Shown: positions 24,001-35,160, numbered from the stretch's first letter. The stretch: DNA of 64,000 nucleotides from Cinnamomum chago (GCA_038049695.1 CP142453.1:112834001-112898000), one strand, 5' to 3'. Numbers and translations: made by a program. The notes: generated from the sequence alone by a model not told the origin.

Positions 24001-27000
24001 GACAACTCCTCAATCTCATTAAAATAAAACTGAAATCTCCAAGGAGGCAAAGCATGATATGTCACCTAGGAGATAGCATTGAAAAAGTCACTCTCCACCA
24101 CTAGCTTATTGGGAAAATGGTGTACAAATAACTGAAGAGCTCCTAGGATAGCCAAAGCCTCCGCTTCGTTATACACCATGCGCCTCACAAACTTGGAGAA
24201 CTTGGCCAACAAAATCCCATCACTGTTTCCTAGCGTCCCTCCAATCCTGGCTGGCCTTTTGTTGCACCATCTACATTAAACATCGAAGCACTTGGACTCT
24301 GAGGAGCCCAAGAAACCAACTTCCTCGCTTTAGGGGCCCCACCTAAAAGAGAGGCCTCCCAATTGAATAAGGCCTTGTCTACCTTCAGTTGGCAACCTTA
24401 CAACCAGTGAGTAATATCATCCTCCTCGAAGCTCCCCTAAACAACCTTACATTTCTGTCCTTACTAACGAACCAGAGAACACCAAATGGAATGACCCTCC
24501 ACAGGATCACCCCACATCTGAGAAAAGGACACAACCTCCATACCTCAAACGAGCTCGCCAATTAACCTGGGAAGCACCAGTGAGACACCACTCTTAGTGT
24601 CACGACCTGAAACCCGGATTTCTATAAGAGTCCATCTTTTGTGCCACTAATATAATCTTGCCATGTTTACGAGATTGGGTCAAATTGTAATGCAGCGGGG
24701 TTTTTTTTTTTCCCACAAAACAGCAATTATCAAACATTCATAACAGAGCACAAGTAATGGTAAATCCTAATTCATTAATCAACTTCAAATTGTCTACCGA
24801 ATTATAAATTAAATCAAAACCATATAAAAGCCCTGACCAATTATAGGGTCTTATTACAACTGTTAACTTAAAATAAACTAAAGCAAATTAAATGTTCTCT
24901 AAGAGTGTTCTTTGACGTCTCTAGACTACGCCATCCGTACCGAGGTCTCCCTTTGAACATGTTATCCTCGTTGGGATTGTTAACCACCTCCTTACCTCTA
25001 AAGTGCCAATGAGTGGGTTGGGTTTATGACAACATACCAAGCAGCCCTTCAAAAAGCTCCATAGAAGTGCAATTAGAATTAACGACAGAAATGATCGCAT
25101 GAGGTCAGAAGCTGGATATACAAATGCTAGATTGTGCAACAATTGAATTACATCATAAGCATGAATCATCATGACAATGTCATGATGATAACAAGCCACT
25201 AAGCAAAATGGCGATCCGCAGGAGCTAAAGGACTGGTGTTTCTAGCCCCATTTCTAAGCCGACAAAGTTGCCATATATGGCGCTCCGTTTATTGTTGCGG
25301 GAACAAGAGCTAAACTGGTACCCAAGATTCCTTGTAGGGATCTACTTGATGGTTATCAAACTTTCCATCAAGCTTGATGGTACCCAAGATTCCTTGTAGG
25401 AATCTACTTGATGGTTATCAAACTTGCGGGAACAAGAGCCGACAAAGGACTGGTGTCCACTGGTTTTGCACCTAACTTTCCAGTTTCTTTGAGGAGATCA
25501 AGAATGTATTTCCCTTGTGATATGACAATTTCCCTTATCGATCCTGCCACTTCAATTCCTAGGAAATATTTAAGCAGGCCTAGGTCCTTTATCTCAAACT
25601 CCATTCAAAGGAATACAAGTGATAATCCATGATATGAGATAAAATTTTGGATTGGATGGTGTGTAGCACAGGATCTTGCACGTTTCCTCAAGGCAATGGG
25701 AAGGTCCAAATGAGAAGAGAAAATACCTAGATTAGGAACCTCTGACTGAGGTGGAGGATTAAACAGATGATTGAATGACAATGAAGGATCTGAATAAGGA
25801 ACATCAGATGATGATGGTATGGATGAGAACATCGGTCTGTCTGTTGTCTTTTTCCTGGAGTACACTTGCAATGGCTCCTTAAACTTTTCTGTTTTCTCCT
25901 TTACTTCCGTAATGGTGCAACTTTGTACCTGTCTCTATTGTTGATCCTTGATTTACTGGAGTGGGAACTAAGTCAAAAGGAGGTAGCTCTTCACTTTGCT
26001 GTTCCCCTTTTTCATGTATCAGTTCCTCACTCGTAGACAAATAGGAAGGAATCTTTTCATGAAAGCTTACATCCATTGTAAGAAATACACGACCCTTCTT
26101 GCCTGAAGCATAGCATTTGTTGCTGGGGTACCCCACAAATATGCACTTGATTGCTTTCGGATCTAATTTATCCCGCTGGTGTTTAGGAATATGTACAAAG
26201 CATGAATTTTGATAGTGGCATGCTAGGACATAACATCTCTATTGGACTTTTTCCTCCCTAGATCCGTGAATGCATTCTGTTTATCAAATAAGCTTCAGTC
26301 AGGACACCATCTGACCAGAAACATTTTGGAGCATTCATCTCAAACAAGAGAGCTCATGCAACTTCCAGAAGGTGTCGGTTCTTACGCTCAGCTACTCCAT
26401 TCTGCTCTGGACTATACGCACATGATGTTTGTGACTCAATCCCATTTTCAGAGTCAAGTACATCTAAAAATTTGTGGTATATTCTCCACCATTATCAGAT
26501 CTGGAAGCTTTGATCTTTTTTTTTATCAAATTGAACTTCTATCATTTTATGATAGAAGGTCATCACCTAGTGCGGTCCCACCGAAATAGAGTCCTGGGAG
26601 GATCCAGACTGGAGACATACTTAACCTCTGGCAATTTTGCACAAAGTGGCTGCTCTCAGGTCTCAAACCTGCATTATCACACATGGCACCCGAGTGCAAT
26701 GACCCCTATCATTTTATGCTAGGTTTTGAAAATACTGAAAACCGCATCTTTTAATTTCATTAAATACACCCATGCAACTCGAGTTGCATCATCAATGAAT
26801 GTAACAAAATAACGATGAGTCGATGACCATAAGCGGAAACCACAAGAGCATACCACACATCAGAATGAACTGCATCAAATGTACTTTTATTAATATTTAC
26901 AGAATATGTAGTTCTCCTATTCTTAGCAAACTGGCATGCATCACATCTCAAAACATTATTATTGTTGTTCTGAATATTCAGAAAAGAGCTTTATTTTTAT

Positions 27001-30000
27001 CAACTGTTTGTGTCTGTTGGGTGATGGCCAAGATGACGGTGCCACAATTGCACTTTATTTTCATCAGTTGTTTCTGTCTGCAACACTTGAGGCTCTATGT
27101 TCTTCAGATCCTGAGTATACAGACCATTGTTCTCACTACCACCACCAATCCTCTGTCTCGTCCTCGTATCCTGAAAAACATAATAAGATGGATAGAAGAT
27201 GACACCACAATTGAGGGTTTTAGTTAGAGAACTGACATACGTAAGATTAAATGAGAAATGTGGAACATGAAGAACAGATGTGAGATGACAAGGAGAGGTC
27301 AGGTGAGACTTGAATAGTTCCTTTTCCAACTACAAGAGCATATGAACCATCGGCAATTCTCACCCTCCCTTGAGTGTTAGAAGTATAAGGTGAAAACTCT
27401 GAACATGTACCTTTCACATGATCTGTAGCGCCTAAATCATTGACCCATGGGGATGAATCAATGCCACAGGATTATGAGAAGAAGTCACACCAACAAATGA
27501 ATCCTGAGTAACACCTTCCAATGCAGCTAATCTCTGTCGAAGAACCAAAAGTTCATCCTTCCAATGTCTGTTGCATGTCTCTTGCTTTGTAATCTCATTG
27601 AGATGCTCTACTTAAGCTGGTGTGGCAGACAAATTGCGAGGCATACCATTCAAATCCCAACAAGTCTCTCTAGTATGTTGATATCTCCCACAATGAGTGC
27701 AATAAAGCTTATCACGATCAGTGCCACGACCACCACTGCCACGGCCACCACGACGTTGACCTCTACGACCACGGCCTTCACAACCATTATATCCTGTATT
27801 AGTTACTATGTTGCCCTTATTACTATTTGCAAGAGCTAACTGATCAAGCACTACATCTTGCTTGACACTCATAAGTCATAACCACTTTGCGACTTTCCTC
27901 CCCTTGTAACAATGCAAACATTGTGCCTATAGGAGGTAAAGTATCTTGACTTGTTACTTGTGCACATATAGCCTGACACTCTGAATTAATACCCCCCAAG
28001 CAATTCAAAGATGTCTTGGTCTTCTATTAAGTTTGCTTCCTTCTGAGCACAACATTGTTTCTTTACGCAACACAGTTCAGGAGTCATGTACAACTCCAAT
28101 TCTTTCCATAAAGCTCAAAATTTGGAGTAATAATCACCAACAGACAGACTCCCCTGTTTGCATGAAGCTCCAATTCTTTCACCATTCTTGTTTGTGATTA
28201 TGGGCGAAGCTTTGAGTTGAATGGTTGAAGCGGCAGCTAACAGGAACCTCATTAATGGATTTAGAGCTAGTATTAATGGTCCTACAGTTAGTCATTTGCA
28301 GTTCGCTGATGACACGCTTCTCTTTTGTGATGCGGATGAGGATGAAATTAACAATTTTATGTCTACACTGCTGTGTTTTGAAGCGGCATCCGGTTTAAAG
28401 ATCAACTTTTTCAAAAGCGAATTAATTGGTGTAAGAGTGCTTGAATATCATCTTTTCTCTTTGGCTGGGGTTATGGGTTGTAAGGCAGGTGTGCTTCCTT
28501 CAACCTATTTGGCACTGCCTCTTTGCATCAGATCTCCTCCTAAGCATATGTGGTCCCCGGTGATGGAAAGGCTAGAAAAGAGACCTGCTCTCTGGAAGGC
28601 CAAGTATCTTTCCCATTGGAGGTAGAATTACTCTGATTAAATCGGTCCTTGTCCAATATGCCACTATACTTTTTATCTCTGTTTAAGTGCCCCATGGAGA
28701 TTATAAATCGCATTGAAAAATTACAGCGGGACTTCTTGTGGTAAGGGGCTGAGGTGAAGAAGAAATTCCACTTGATGAGATGGCAAATGGTTTGCAAATC
28801 TAAAAAAGAAGGCGGTCTGGGAATTCGACCAATTAAATCTATGAATCAAGCTCTTCTTGCTAAATGGTTATGGTGCCTCGGGGATGAGTTAGATGGTCTC
28901 TAGAAGAAAGTGCTCTTTTCAAAATATAGTGTTTCGAGAGATTGTTGGGAGGTGCATGGTGATTCTCGTAACCATTCTGGAATTTGGAAGGGCATCTTAA
29001 CCATTCAGGAGCTCTTCTCTACTTTCACCCGTTATCATGTGGGTAAAGGAGATAAAGTTCTATTCTGGTTAGATACTTGGCTTGGGGACTCTCCTTTGGC
29101 TTCCCAATTCCAGAACCTATTCTGTTGTGCAAAGGATAAAAGAGCTCTTGTGAAGGATTATGTGGATCAAGTAGGAGGGGAAAATATATGGGATCCCATT
29201 TTTAGGAGAAATATCTCTGTTATGGAAGAGGGCCAATTTTGCTCTTTGTTGAACCTAATTGATGAGGTATACATCCCGGTGGATGGTAAAGACTTGATGA
29301 TATGGTCTTGTTAATTGTGAAAATTCAAAGCTCCTCCAAGGGTCCTTGCTTTCGATTGCCTTACTTGGAGGTACTTTGACCATTGACAACCTCCAACGCA
29401 GAAATATGTGTATTGTAAATGCATGCCTCATGTGCCTGGCTGATGAGGAAACAGTGGATCACCTTTTCCTAAATTGTAGGGTTGCTCGGTTCCTTGGAAG
29501 TCTGTTTTCGGTTGGTTTGATGTTAGCGGGGTTCTCCCATTCAATCTGGTTCATCTCTTTGAAGCTTGGAATTTGGGAGTAGGTTCTTGTAGAGGACGCA
29601 TAATGTGGAGGTCTTCTTTTGTGGCTACGTTATGGGTGATATGGAAGGAGAGAAACAATGGATGTTTTCAAGATAAAGCTACCAACGAGGCTCTTCTCAT
29701 GGACAAGATCGAACATCTTGGTAGTTTCCTGAGTCTACCCCCCTTGACTCCTTTCGGGGCCTCCCAGTGGATATGATTCGGAGAAATTGGAAAGAAGTGT
29801 CAACCCCTTCCTCGGCAGTGGTCGAATTTATTCATAGATGGACAACCACCCCCACAAGCAGGTAGAGTGAAACTAAACTTTGATGGCAGTGCTCGTGGCA
29901 ACGCCATCGTGGCTGAGGTAGGAGGCATTATTCGAAATGAGCCGGGTATGCCCATTCTTTCCTTCTCAGGACCTGCTGGATTCTCCTCTACAAATGTGGC

Positions 30001-33000
30001 AGAACAAAGAGAAGCAAAGTGCTTGAACCTACACAACTCGATCATTGAAGGAGACTCCTTTTGTGCAATTCAGTGGGCCTCATGAGCAACTAAAGCTCCT
30101 TGGAAGGTGGCGGGTGTGGTGGGGGAGATTTTGGATCTTGTAATTAGTATTCAAGTGGCCTTTTCCCATATTGGTCGAAATGCTAACTAAGAAGCCGATT
30201 GCCTAGCCAAGAAAGGGGCATGTCATAATGTGTTGCGAGTTATAGTGTATAATCTGTAGTTTTTTTACCCTTTTTCTTTTCTTGTTTGTAGTCTTTTGAG
30301 TTGGGGCGGGACCCTCAATTTTGTTTGGGTCTAGGCTTCATCCATCTTTTGTTACAGTATACTTCTCCTTTACTATACTGTATAGCTTTTCTTTTTAATA
30401 TAGTCACTTTTTCTCAAAAAAAAGAAAAAAGAAAAAAAGAAAAGAATCTAGCAATTTCTTTCTTTAAATCTAAAACTCTTACCATTTTTCCTTTTTTGAG
30501 CCTAGGCACTCTCAATTGAATCTCAAAGTTCCTTCGTTGTATCCAACTATTTGAAGCTTTTTGCAATTCCTCCTTCCGTGGAATTTAGGATCCAATTCAT
30601 AGCTAACATGTTTTCAGAGACCCAATCTGAATATTTGGGATCATTTTTATTTGGTTCCTTGATACTCTTGTCAATGTAACCAAGTCTCCGTGTTCCTCCA
30701 ATTGCCATTCTAGCCGAGTAAGCCCAATCTTTATAATTGGAGCCATTAAAGAGCTCAGCTATTATTTTAACATTTAAACTTGCAAAGGTGGGAATTTGTG
30801 AGACAGTGGTGGTATTTGAATTGTCACTTTTAAACTCCATCATACTTAGAAATCAAGCACAATTGAATTCTGACATAAATTGAATTCAAGAAAATGAATT
30901 ATCACATACCAGTTATCACACAGAAGCCTGCTGAAGACCACACCTTCACTAAAAACTCACGCATGAACATCAAGAGCCCAAATGTTGGTATTGACACTGG
31001 AGATCATCACAGAGCTTCAGCAACCACAGCACGGGTCACAAAGTACACCTCTAACCATCACACGCTCATCATTCGAGCCTTACAGAACATTGTCGAGTCT
31101 TGCACACCACTATTGATCCATGACAAATCACCAAATATGCCTAAAAACATCACACACTTATTCAGACTTCACAAAATGCTGTTGAGCCTTACACACTACT
31201 TTTGAACCAAGAAACCAAGTTATTCATCATGTTTCGATGAATACCGACTACCGAGCATCCATTCCTCCCAGCCGAACCTACACACATGTTCGGCTAGGGT
31301 TTGTGCCGTCCAAGATGATCTTTTCTTCTAGATCTGAACCCTTAGAATGCCTTTGGCAAGGCTTCATATACTTGTTTGAGCCTTCCACCTATCAGCTTAA
31401 GCTTTTGAGTTGGTATCTGGTATCTTACAGACACAACACACTGACTATATACGAAACGAAACTATTTTCATACCTTTTCATTGTGTACCAAGTAGCTTTG
31501 CATTTGCACAATGTTGAGACCCAGCATATTCTTTTGATAATTGACATTTTGAGGACAATATAACACATGATGACCTAGTTATTACAGACTATTATGAGTG
31601 AATCATACGGTGTCATACTTGATGAAAATACTCGAGCTTAGTTATAATTGTAATTTTTCTGAAATCAATTGAAAATTTAGACTTTGGTTTGTGAAATGTA
31701 AAACGATTAACTATTCTATCAAATCTACAATTATGGAGTTCTAACTTTACCCAATGTGAGAAATTTGAAATGAATAATGACAATGCCATCATTACTAATT
31801 TATGGTTGTTTTTTCTGTAAATGTGAATTAAATCCTTATTAGACACACCCATGGTTTTATTATTCTTTGGCTTGTTACTTGAATGAGTTTTGATTCTGTT
31901 GTGTGTCTCAGCCACACATTATTAGCCTTCTTTTCAGTTTGTTAAATTTCAGTAACTCTTCAGGTAGTCCCAAATACGCGTAGCAGAAGCCAAATGGGTG
32001 AAACAACGGATGGTGGTCTGTATGAAATATTTCAGCAAGATTATGGGCCTGTTGGTTCTCCCAATTTTGAGGCTGCCCGTGATAATTTCATCATCAGCAG
32101 TGCTGGTTATGCAGTTGCCAGTCTGCTGCTTCAACCTAAGGATCGTCACAATGGAAATCTCCTTTTCGACAAGTAAGCGCTGCTGTGTCTCTTAAATATG
32201 AAATTTTCATGGGCAATATTTTGTTTAGGTTCATCTTCCTAAGTAGGGTATTAAGCCCAACTTGATTCCAGTTTGCCGGTCAGGTTCTAAGATTAGTGTT
32301 CAAATCAAGCTGGGACAGTTTATCTCGTAGGGCTTTTTGGCGTAGGATTTGGGCCAGCCGAAATAAAGACTTAGGTGGTTAAAGTACTGGTTAAAAAAAA
32401 AGATAGTCCAAGCTCGGTTGCTCTTATTTTCCATTCTTGTAAGAGTTTCGATGACAAACCTTGTTCATTTTGCAGTGTTGGAAGGCTTGTCCATATAGAT
32501 TTTGGCTTTATCTTGGAAACATCACCTGGTGGCAACATGCGCTTCGAGAGTGCCCATTTCAAGTTGAGTCATGAAATGACTCAGCTACTTGATCCATCTG
32601 GGGTTATGAAAAGTGAAACCTGGAATCAGTTTGTCAGGTGAGTCTTACTGCATTTTCACTTATTGAACATGTGTGACTAGGGGTGCTCATGGGCCAGGCT
32701 TGGATATATAATCTTGAGCCTGTTTAGTAGTTGTGCCAGGCCTGATTAAGATATAGAAAGCCCAAAGCCAAGCTGGACCTGGCCCCAATAATGAGTGCTT
32801 GTAATTAATGATAATTTGTCCAAACAATTGCTAGAGAGTCCATACAACTAATGAAAGCCTGGTTCGACCGAGTTGGCCATTGACTAAATGGGGTGGCTTG
32901 CGCATGACATTTACTGACCGTGTTGGGCTTGGGCTGGATACGGGCCTGTGTTTCTAAGTCTGGCCAGGCCTTGATATGCCCCAGCCCAGCCCATTAATGC

Positions 33001-34816
33001 CCCTCGGTGTGACATCCCAAAGGCAAATTTTATTTTCAGTTGTGCCTACACAATGCTTTATGGATGAGAGGAAGTGTGGAAGATGCATCACCTTACAGGG
33101 TCCATTTCTTTTCTTTTTATTTTACATTAATATTGATGATGTCTTAGGTCCGAATAGGCCTGTCCAGTTAACCTGTTGAAATGGGTACCTGGCCTGGCCT
33201 GGCCTGGCCCAAGCCCGAAAACACAGGGCTTTTAGAAAAGTTTGAGCCTGGTGGGCTAGGTTTAAAGTTCGGTGACAGTATAAGAATAATTAGAGAATGT
33301 TAATCTTATGTTCAAGATCATGCTATAACCCAGGCCCGCACGGGATGGGATTTGACATGCGGCAATTTCGGGCCGAGACTAGACAACCCTCGGCAAGCCC
33401 GTCCAATATTCGGGACGGGATTGAACAACCCATGCCTAGGCCCATGGCCTAGGTCCGAAGCAAAGCCATAGTCAATGCTTATTTGGATAGAAAATCAACC
33501 CATCTACATAAGGACATTTGTTTTCAGCCTTAAAAAACATTCCTCGGACCTGTTACCACTACTCAATTTTGTGGATAATTAAGAGTGATTTAAATGAAAT
33601 CAGCAAATGAATTATGGAACCTCATTCCATTGTGGCAGTTATACTGTGCAATGCAAATGACCAAACTGAGTAAGAATGCTCTTGGATATATATGATCCCT
33701 TATTCACTTTGGTCATTAGGATTATACATTAACCTTGATTCTACAAAATAGGTGGTTGTACCAAATTCGTCAATTCTCCATTGTTGAGTCATTTTTTAAG
33801 ATGGTAAGGATAATTTAAATTGGTTGATTAGGGGGGCATTTGGTATTTTCGATGACTCTTTGTATCCAGTTACCCTTGTGCTTCTAATTCTTAATATATA
33901 TTTGCTAATAGTATGAGTTGACGTGTGAAGTGGTGGCATGACATAGTGTGGACAAATCAAATGTGCATAAATCCGACATCTGTGGACCTGGGGCAGTGGG
34001 GCCAGCAATCTAAACCATGCCCACTCCATGAGTACTATAGATCTAAAACAACTTGCTGAGTTTCTATCTGACTTCAAGGTTATCTAGTGGCCTGGGCATG
34101 TCTGAATGGCTTTTTTTATAAATGACAGTCTGCAGGGCCGGCTAGGTCCCTTCAAGTTGAGTTCACTCATTTACTTAGTGGCTACTCGAGTTGAGTTTTT
34201 AACACTAATAAATGAATGCAGACCATTTGCCAACATTTTTTGTAACAGTTGGTTCTTTGTACAGTTTGGCCAACCTGATGAAATATTTAATTGACTAGCA
34301 TGAGTTCTGGGCCGACAGCTCCTTGAGGAGGGTTTGGTATTCAGATCTTGCAACTGCGCCCACCCAGAAAATGCAACAATCTTTACACCCCATACTTTTT
34401 CTAATATATATGGAATTATGATGTGTGTATATAGATGATGCAAATATGCATACATTCATGAGATGTGCATATGTCAAATTAATCTGGTGTATACTTGTAA
34501 TATAAATGCAGCTTCTATCCCCCAATCTAATTGTATACTTTATGGTGGCAAATGCAGCTTGTGTGTGAAGGGATACCTTGCTGCACGCCGTTACATGGAT
34601 GGAATAATCAGCACTGTGTTGCTGATGGTGGACAGTGGGCTACCTTGCTTCAGTAGGGGTGATCCCATAGGTAACCTCCGCAAGCGGTTCCATCCCGAGA
34701 TGAGCGAGCGGGAGGCAGCAAACTTCATGATCTATACATGCACAGATGCCTACAACAAATGGACCACTGCTGGCTACGATTTGATTCAATACATACAACA
34801 AGGTATAGAGAAGTGA
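9809..34816 (+). CDS. PI4KA1: phosphatidylinositol 4-kinase alpha (type III), 3' part, 12 exons
   Basis: Phosphorylates phosphatidylinositol at D4 to make PI4P, at the plasma membrane in plants. Exons: 9809-9998, 10157-10293, 10434-10584, 14581-14847, 15066-15143, 15450-15497, 18518-18690, 18770-18965, 22904-23044, 31964-32172, 32476-32637, 34558-34816. Every junction is GT-AG and the phases agree, giving about 669 residues to a TGA stop. The helical/accessory domain is in exons 1-6. The kinase domain has [13 protein letters not shown] (ATP-binding Lys), QPKDRHNGN (catalytic loop) and HIDFGFIL (activation loop), and the protein ends YIQQGIEK. No frameshift or stop was seen, so it appears functional. 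The plant protein is near 2,000 residues; the 5' two thirds lie outside the window. Confidence 0.95.
10157..10293 (+). CDS. PI4KA1: PI4KA exon, [11 protein letters not shown] segment
   Basis: Reads [19 protein letters not shown] and [15 protein letters not shown], a conserved plant PI4K-alpha stretch. It ends with two bases of a Lys codon before the donor GTATTC. Confidence 0.92.
10434..10584 (+). CDS. PI4KA1: PI4KA exon, start of accessory helical domain
   Basis: Encodes [20 protein letters not shown] and [21 protein letters not shown] in phase with the previous exon. Donor GTATGT. Confidence 0.93.
10988..11299 (-). mobile_element. SMART/TRIM-like very small LTR element
   Basis: 312 bp in total, with two 70-bp LTRs (10988-11057 and 11230-11299) about 90% alike. 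A primer site GCTCTGATACCA (11218-11229, minus orientation) touches the right LTR. On the minus strand the LTR starts TGTTA. Flanks TTCTA and TGCTA match at four of five positions, a worn target site duplication. Size and LTR length agree with the SMART class of plant elements of about 300 bp. Confidence 0.82.
11819..12165 (+). mobile_element. 5'-truncated LINE (L1-type) 3' end
   Basis: A 13-bp target site duplication AGATGGCATTTTT lies at 11806-11818 and 12166-12178. The insert encodes a C-terminal LINE stretch ([15 protein letters not shown]) typical of the region after plant L1 RT, and ends in an A-run at 12158-12165. Confidence 0.85.
14581..14847 (+). CDS. PI4KA1: PI4KA exon, accessory (PIK) helical domain
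   Basis: 89 codons. [18 protein letters not shown] and [17 protein letters not shown] are diagnostic of the PI-kinase accessory domain. Phase 0 at both ends; donor GTGAGC. Confidence 0.95.
15066..15143 (+). CDS. PI4KA1: PI4KA exon, end of helical domain
   Basis: 26 codons: [20 protein letters not shown]. Acceptor TGCAG and donor GTAACT. Confidence 0.94.
15450..15497 (+). CDS. PI4KA1: PI4KA 48-bp micro-exon
   Basis: 16 codons, [16 protein letters not shown], between clear AG and GT sites. It keeps phase 0 and matches the linker ahead of the catalytic lobe. Confidence 0.85.
15498..18517 (+). other. PI4KA1: PI4KA intron 6 with low-complexity runs and a TIR element
   Basis: Holds an A-rich tract (15621-15675), TA dinucleotide runs (about 16124-16141 and 17580-17597) and the TIR element 16209-17040. 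The remainder shows no coding signal. The acceptor is GTCCTTCAG, ending at 18517. Confidence 0.6.
16209..17040. mobile_element. non-autonomous TIR DNA element, about 832 bp
   Basis: 8-bp direct repeats TGATGTGC flank it (16201-16208 and 17041-17048). The ends are inverted: GGATCAAAATAGCGG on the left, and the complement of CCACTATTTTGATCC on the right. Many short 'tagcg/cgcta' motifs lie near both ends. No transposase. An 8-bp TSD fits hAT, but the superfamily is uncertain. Confidence 0.7.
18518..18690 (+). CDS. PI4KA1: PI4KA exon, entry to kinase lobe
   Basis: Reads [20 protein letters not shown], then [16 protein letters not shown] and [10 protein letters not shown]. It ends with two bases of an Arg codon completed in the next exon. 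Confidence 0.95.
18770..18965 (+). CDS. PI4KA1: PI4KA exon, N-lobe of kinase domain
   Basis: Reads [20 protein letters not shown], then [16 protein letters not shown], and ends ACIFK, the last residue being the conserved ATP-binding lysine. Confidence 0.96.
20780..20896. repeat. foldback (inverted repeat, about 39-bp arms)
   Basis: Left arm 20780-20818 (AATTCTGAGAG...CCGATTTT) and right arm 20858-20896 (AAATCGATTG...CTCAGAATT) are reverse complements with few mismatches, around a 39-bp loop. Probably a small MITE; no clear TSD was identified. Confidence 0.75.
20979..21016. repeat. (GA)n microsatellite
   Basis: Uninterrupted GA run of about 38 bp, preceded by a short GT run. Confidence 0.9.
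21071..21284. repeat. 107-bp tandem duplication
   Basis: Units 21071-21177 and 21178-21284 appear identical base for base (starting ACTGAAGCCCATGGG), indicating a recent event. Confidence 0.95.
21285..22440. repeat. cluster of diverged repeat modules in intron 8
   Basis: Two related blocks of about 115 bp starting 'ttaaacttgtg' (about 21358-21475 and 22274-22392) run in the same direction. Between and around them recur variants of 'catctgaatgga' followed by 'ccgttggat' and 'ttttggacggtgaaaactt'. No protein or TSD-bounded unit could be resolved. It resembles DNA built from several old MITE copies. Confidence 0.5.
22904..23044 (+). CDS. PI4KA1: PI4KA exon, kinase domain VGDDCRQD
   Basis: 47 codons: [18 protein letters not shown], then [19 protein letters not shown]. 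Donor GTGAAG. The next exon lies 8.9 kb away. Confidence 0.96.
23685..24595 (-). mobile_element. LINE (L1-type) 3' fragment with RNase H domain
   Basis: On the minus strand, 24480-24380 reads [15 protein letters not shown] (the region downstream of RT). 24290-24070 then reads [44 protein letters not shown] and [11 protein letters not shown], the plant L1 RNase H pattern. The 5' part is missing and small indels break the frame. The T-run near 23685 on the plus strand may be its poly(A) tail. Edges are approximate. Confidence 0.75.
25316..25427. repeat. 62-bp imperfect direct repeat
   Basis: 'ggtacccaagattccttgta' starts at 25317 and again at 25379, followed in both by 'atctacttgatggttatcaaactt'. 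It sits at the broken 3' edge of the copia relic. Confidence 0.8.
26552..26706 (-). mobile_element. SINE-like insert (Au-SINE-like)
   Basis: 155 bp flanked by a perfect 12-bp target site duplication TATCATTTTATG (26540-26551 and 26707-26718). On the minus strand it starts GGGGTCATTGCACTCGGG, contains a B-box-like GGTTTGAGACC, and then a segment recalling the Au family ('gcaaaattgcc...gtatgtctcc'). Family assignment rests on memory of motifs; insertion by retroposition is supported by the TSD. Confidence 0.7.
28181..30451 (+). mobile_element. 5'-truncated L1-type LINE with RT, zf-RVT and RNase H remnants
   Basis: 28221-28625 carries the RT active-site region ([25 protein letters not shown]). 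28910-29314 holds [20 protein letters not shown]. 29346-29776 holds the zf-RVT-like end ([22 protein letters not shown]). 29867-30085 is RNase H ([21 protein letters not shown]). Frames are broken between these. An A-rich tail lies at 30416-30445. Flanks CAATTCTTTC (28171-28180) and CAATTTCTTTC (30452-30462) are a probable target site duplication with one indel. It split the gag of copia-3. Confidence 0.83.
31964..32172 (+). CDS. PI4KA1: PI4KA exon, catalytic loop
   Basis: Reads [20 protein letters not shown] and [20 protein letters not shown], containing the DRHNGN catalytic loop. Acceptor TCTTCAG ends at 31963; donor GTAAGC. Confidence 0.97.
32476..32637 (+). CDS. PI4KA1: PI4KA exon, activation loop
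   Basis: Reads [20 protein letters not shown], then [23 protein letters not shown] is intact. It is preceded by TTTTGCAG and followed by GTGAGT; both sites are lost in the downstream duplicate. Confidence 0.97.
32638..34557 (+). other. PI4KA1: PI4KA intron 11 (1.9 kb), source of the duplicated intron
   Basis: No coding signal. Contains runs of 'gggcctgg/ggcccagcc' near 32690-33440. The whole intron is present again at 58475-60379 with scattered substitutions and small indels. Confidence 0.8.
34558..34816 (+). CDS. PI4KA1: PI4KA terminal exon
   Basis: Reads [40 protein letters not shown] and [12 protein letters not shown], then TGA. The conserved C-terminus identifies the family without ambiguity. 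Confidence 0.97.
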
Positions 34817-35160
34817 TACTCGATGGGCCCTGATCAAAGGAAACATGGTCCAGTTCATTGTACACCACTATCGCATGGAAGTCCTTTGATAGCCATTATA
34901 TTGTTATTATTAATATTTTTTGTTCATGGTAGTTTTGTTTTTATTATTTTCTTTTTTTTTATATACCCTAGTAATTAGAATCTTTAGCCATTATTTTTTG
35001 AGGAGCATCTAGATATTTCTAGTTCTTCCTGTTTCGGAGCTCCTCTTGAGGTATGTATGTAGAAATCTGTTTGTAATTGTATCTCATCAATTCAAAATTA
35101 AGGAAAGTGCATTGTGGTGAAATAAACTTTTTGAATGAGTTATGAAAAACTTGGCCATGT
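34817..35160 (+). other. PI4KA1: PI4KA 3' untranslated region (probable)
   Basis: AT-rich sequence after the stop, with a canonical AATAAA at 35121-35126. The cleavage site cannot be seen. A matching tract with the same AATAAA follows the duplicate exon at 60639. Confidence 0.6.

Larger units (their letters stand above)
25404..30843 (-). pseudogene. Ty1/copia polyprotein relic (copia-3), interrupted
   Basis: Fragments in order on the minus strand: Gag N-terminus (30843-30547, [10 protein letters not shown]...[10 protein letters not shown]); zinc knuckle [14 protein letters not shown] (within 27872-27612); GAG-pre-integrase with LWHRHLGHH (27329-27000); integrase start [10 protein letters not shown]...FDAVHSDVW (26951-26760); connector (26136-25605); and an RT tail with [13 protein letters not shown] (25604-25404). 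Most of RT and all of RNase H are missing. A plus-strand LINE splits gag and a SINE-like insert splits the integrase region. No LTR was identified, so both ends may be truncated. Confidence 0.82.
23045..31963 (+). other. PI4KA1: PI4KA intron 9 (8.9 kb), expanded by nested retroelements
   Basis: Contains a minus-strand LINE fragment (about 23685-24595), a copia relic (25404-30843, minus), a SINE-like insert (26552-26706, minus) and a plus-strand LINE (28181-30451). 23045-23684 and 30844-31963 show no features beyond AT-rich DNA. 24598 onward starts TGTCACGACCTGAAACCCGG, which resembles the beginning of some plant LTRs but has no partner in the window. Confidence 0.75.

Noticed and set aside
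24598-25320. Sequence starting TGTCACGACCTGAAACCC, like some Ty3-type LTR starts
   Set aside because: No partner LTR, primer site or clear end is present; too weak for an element call.
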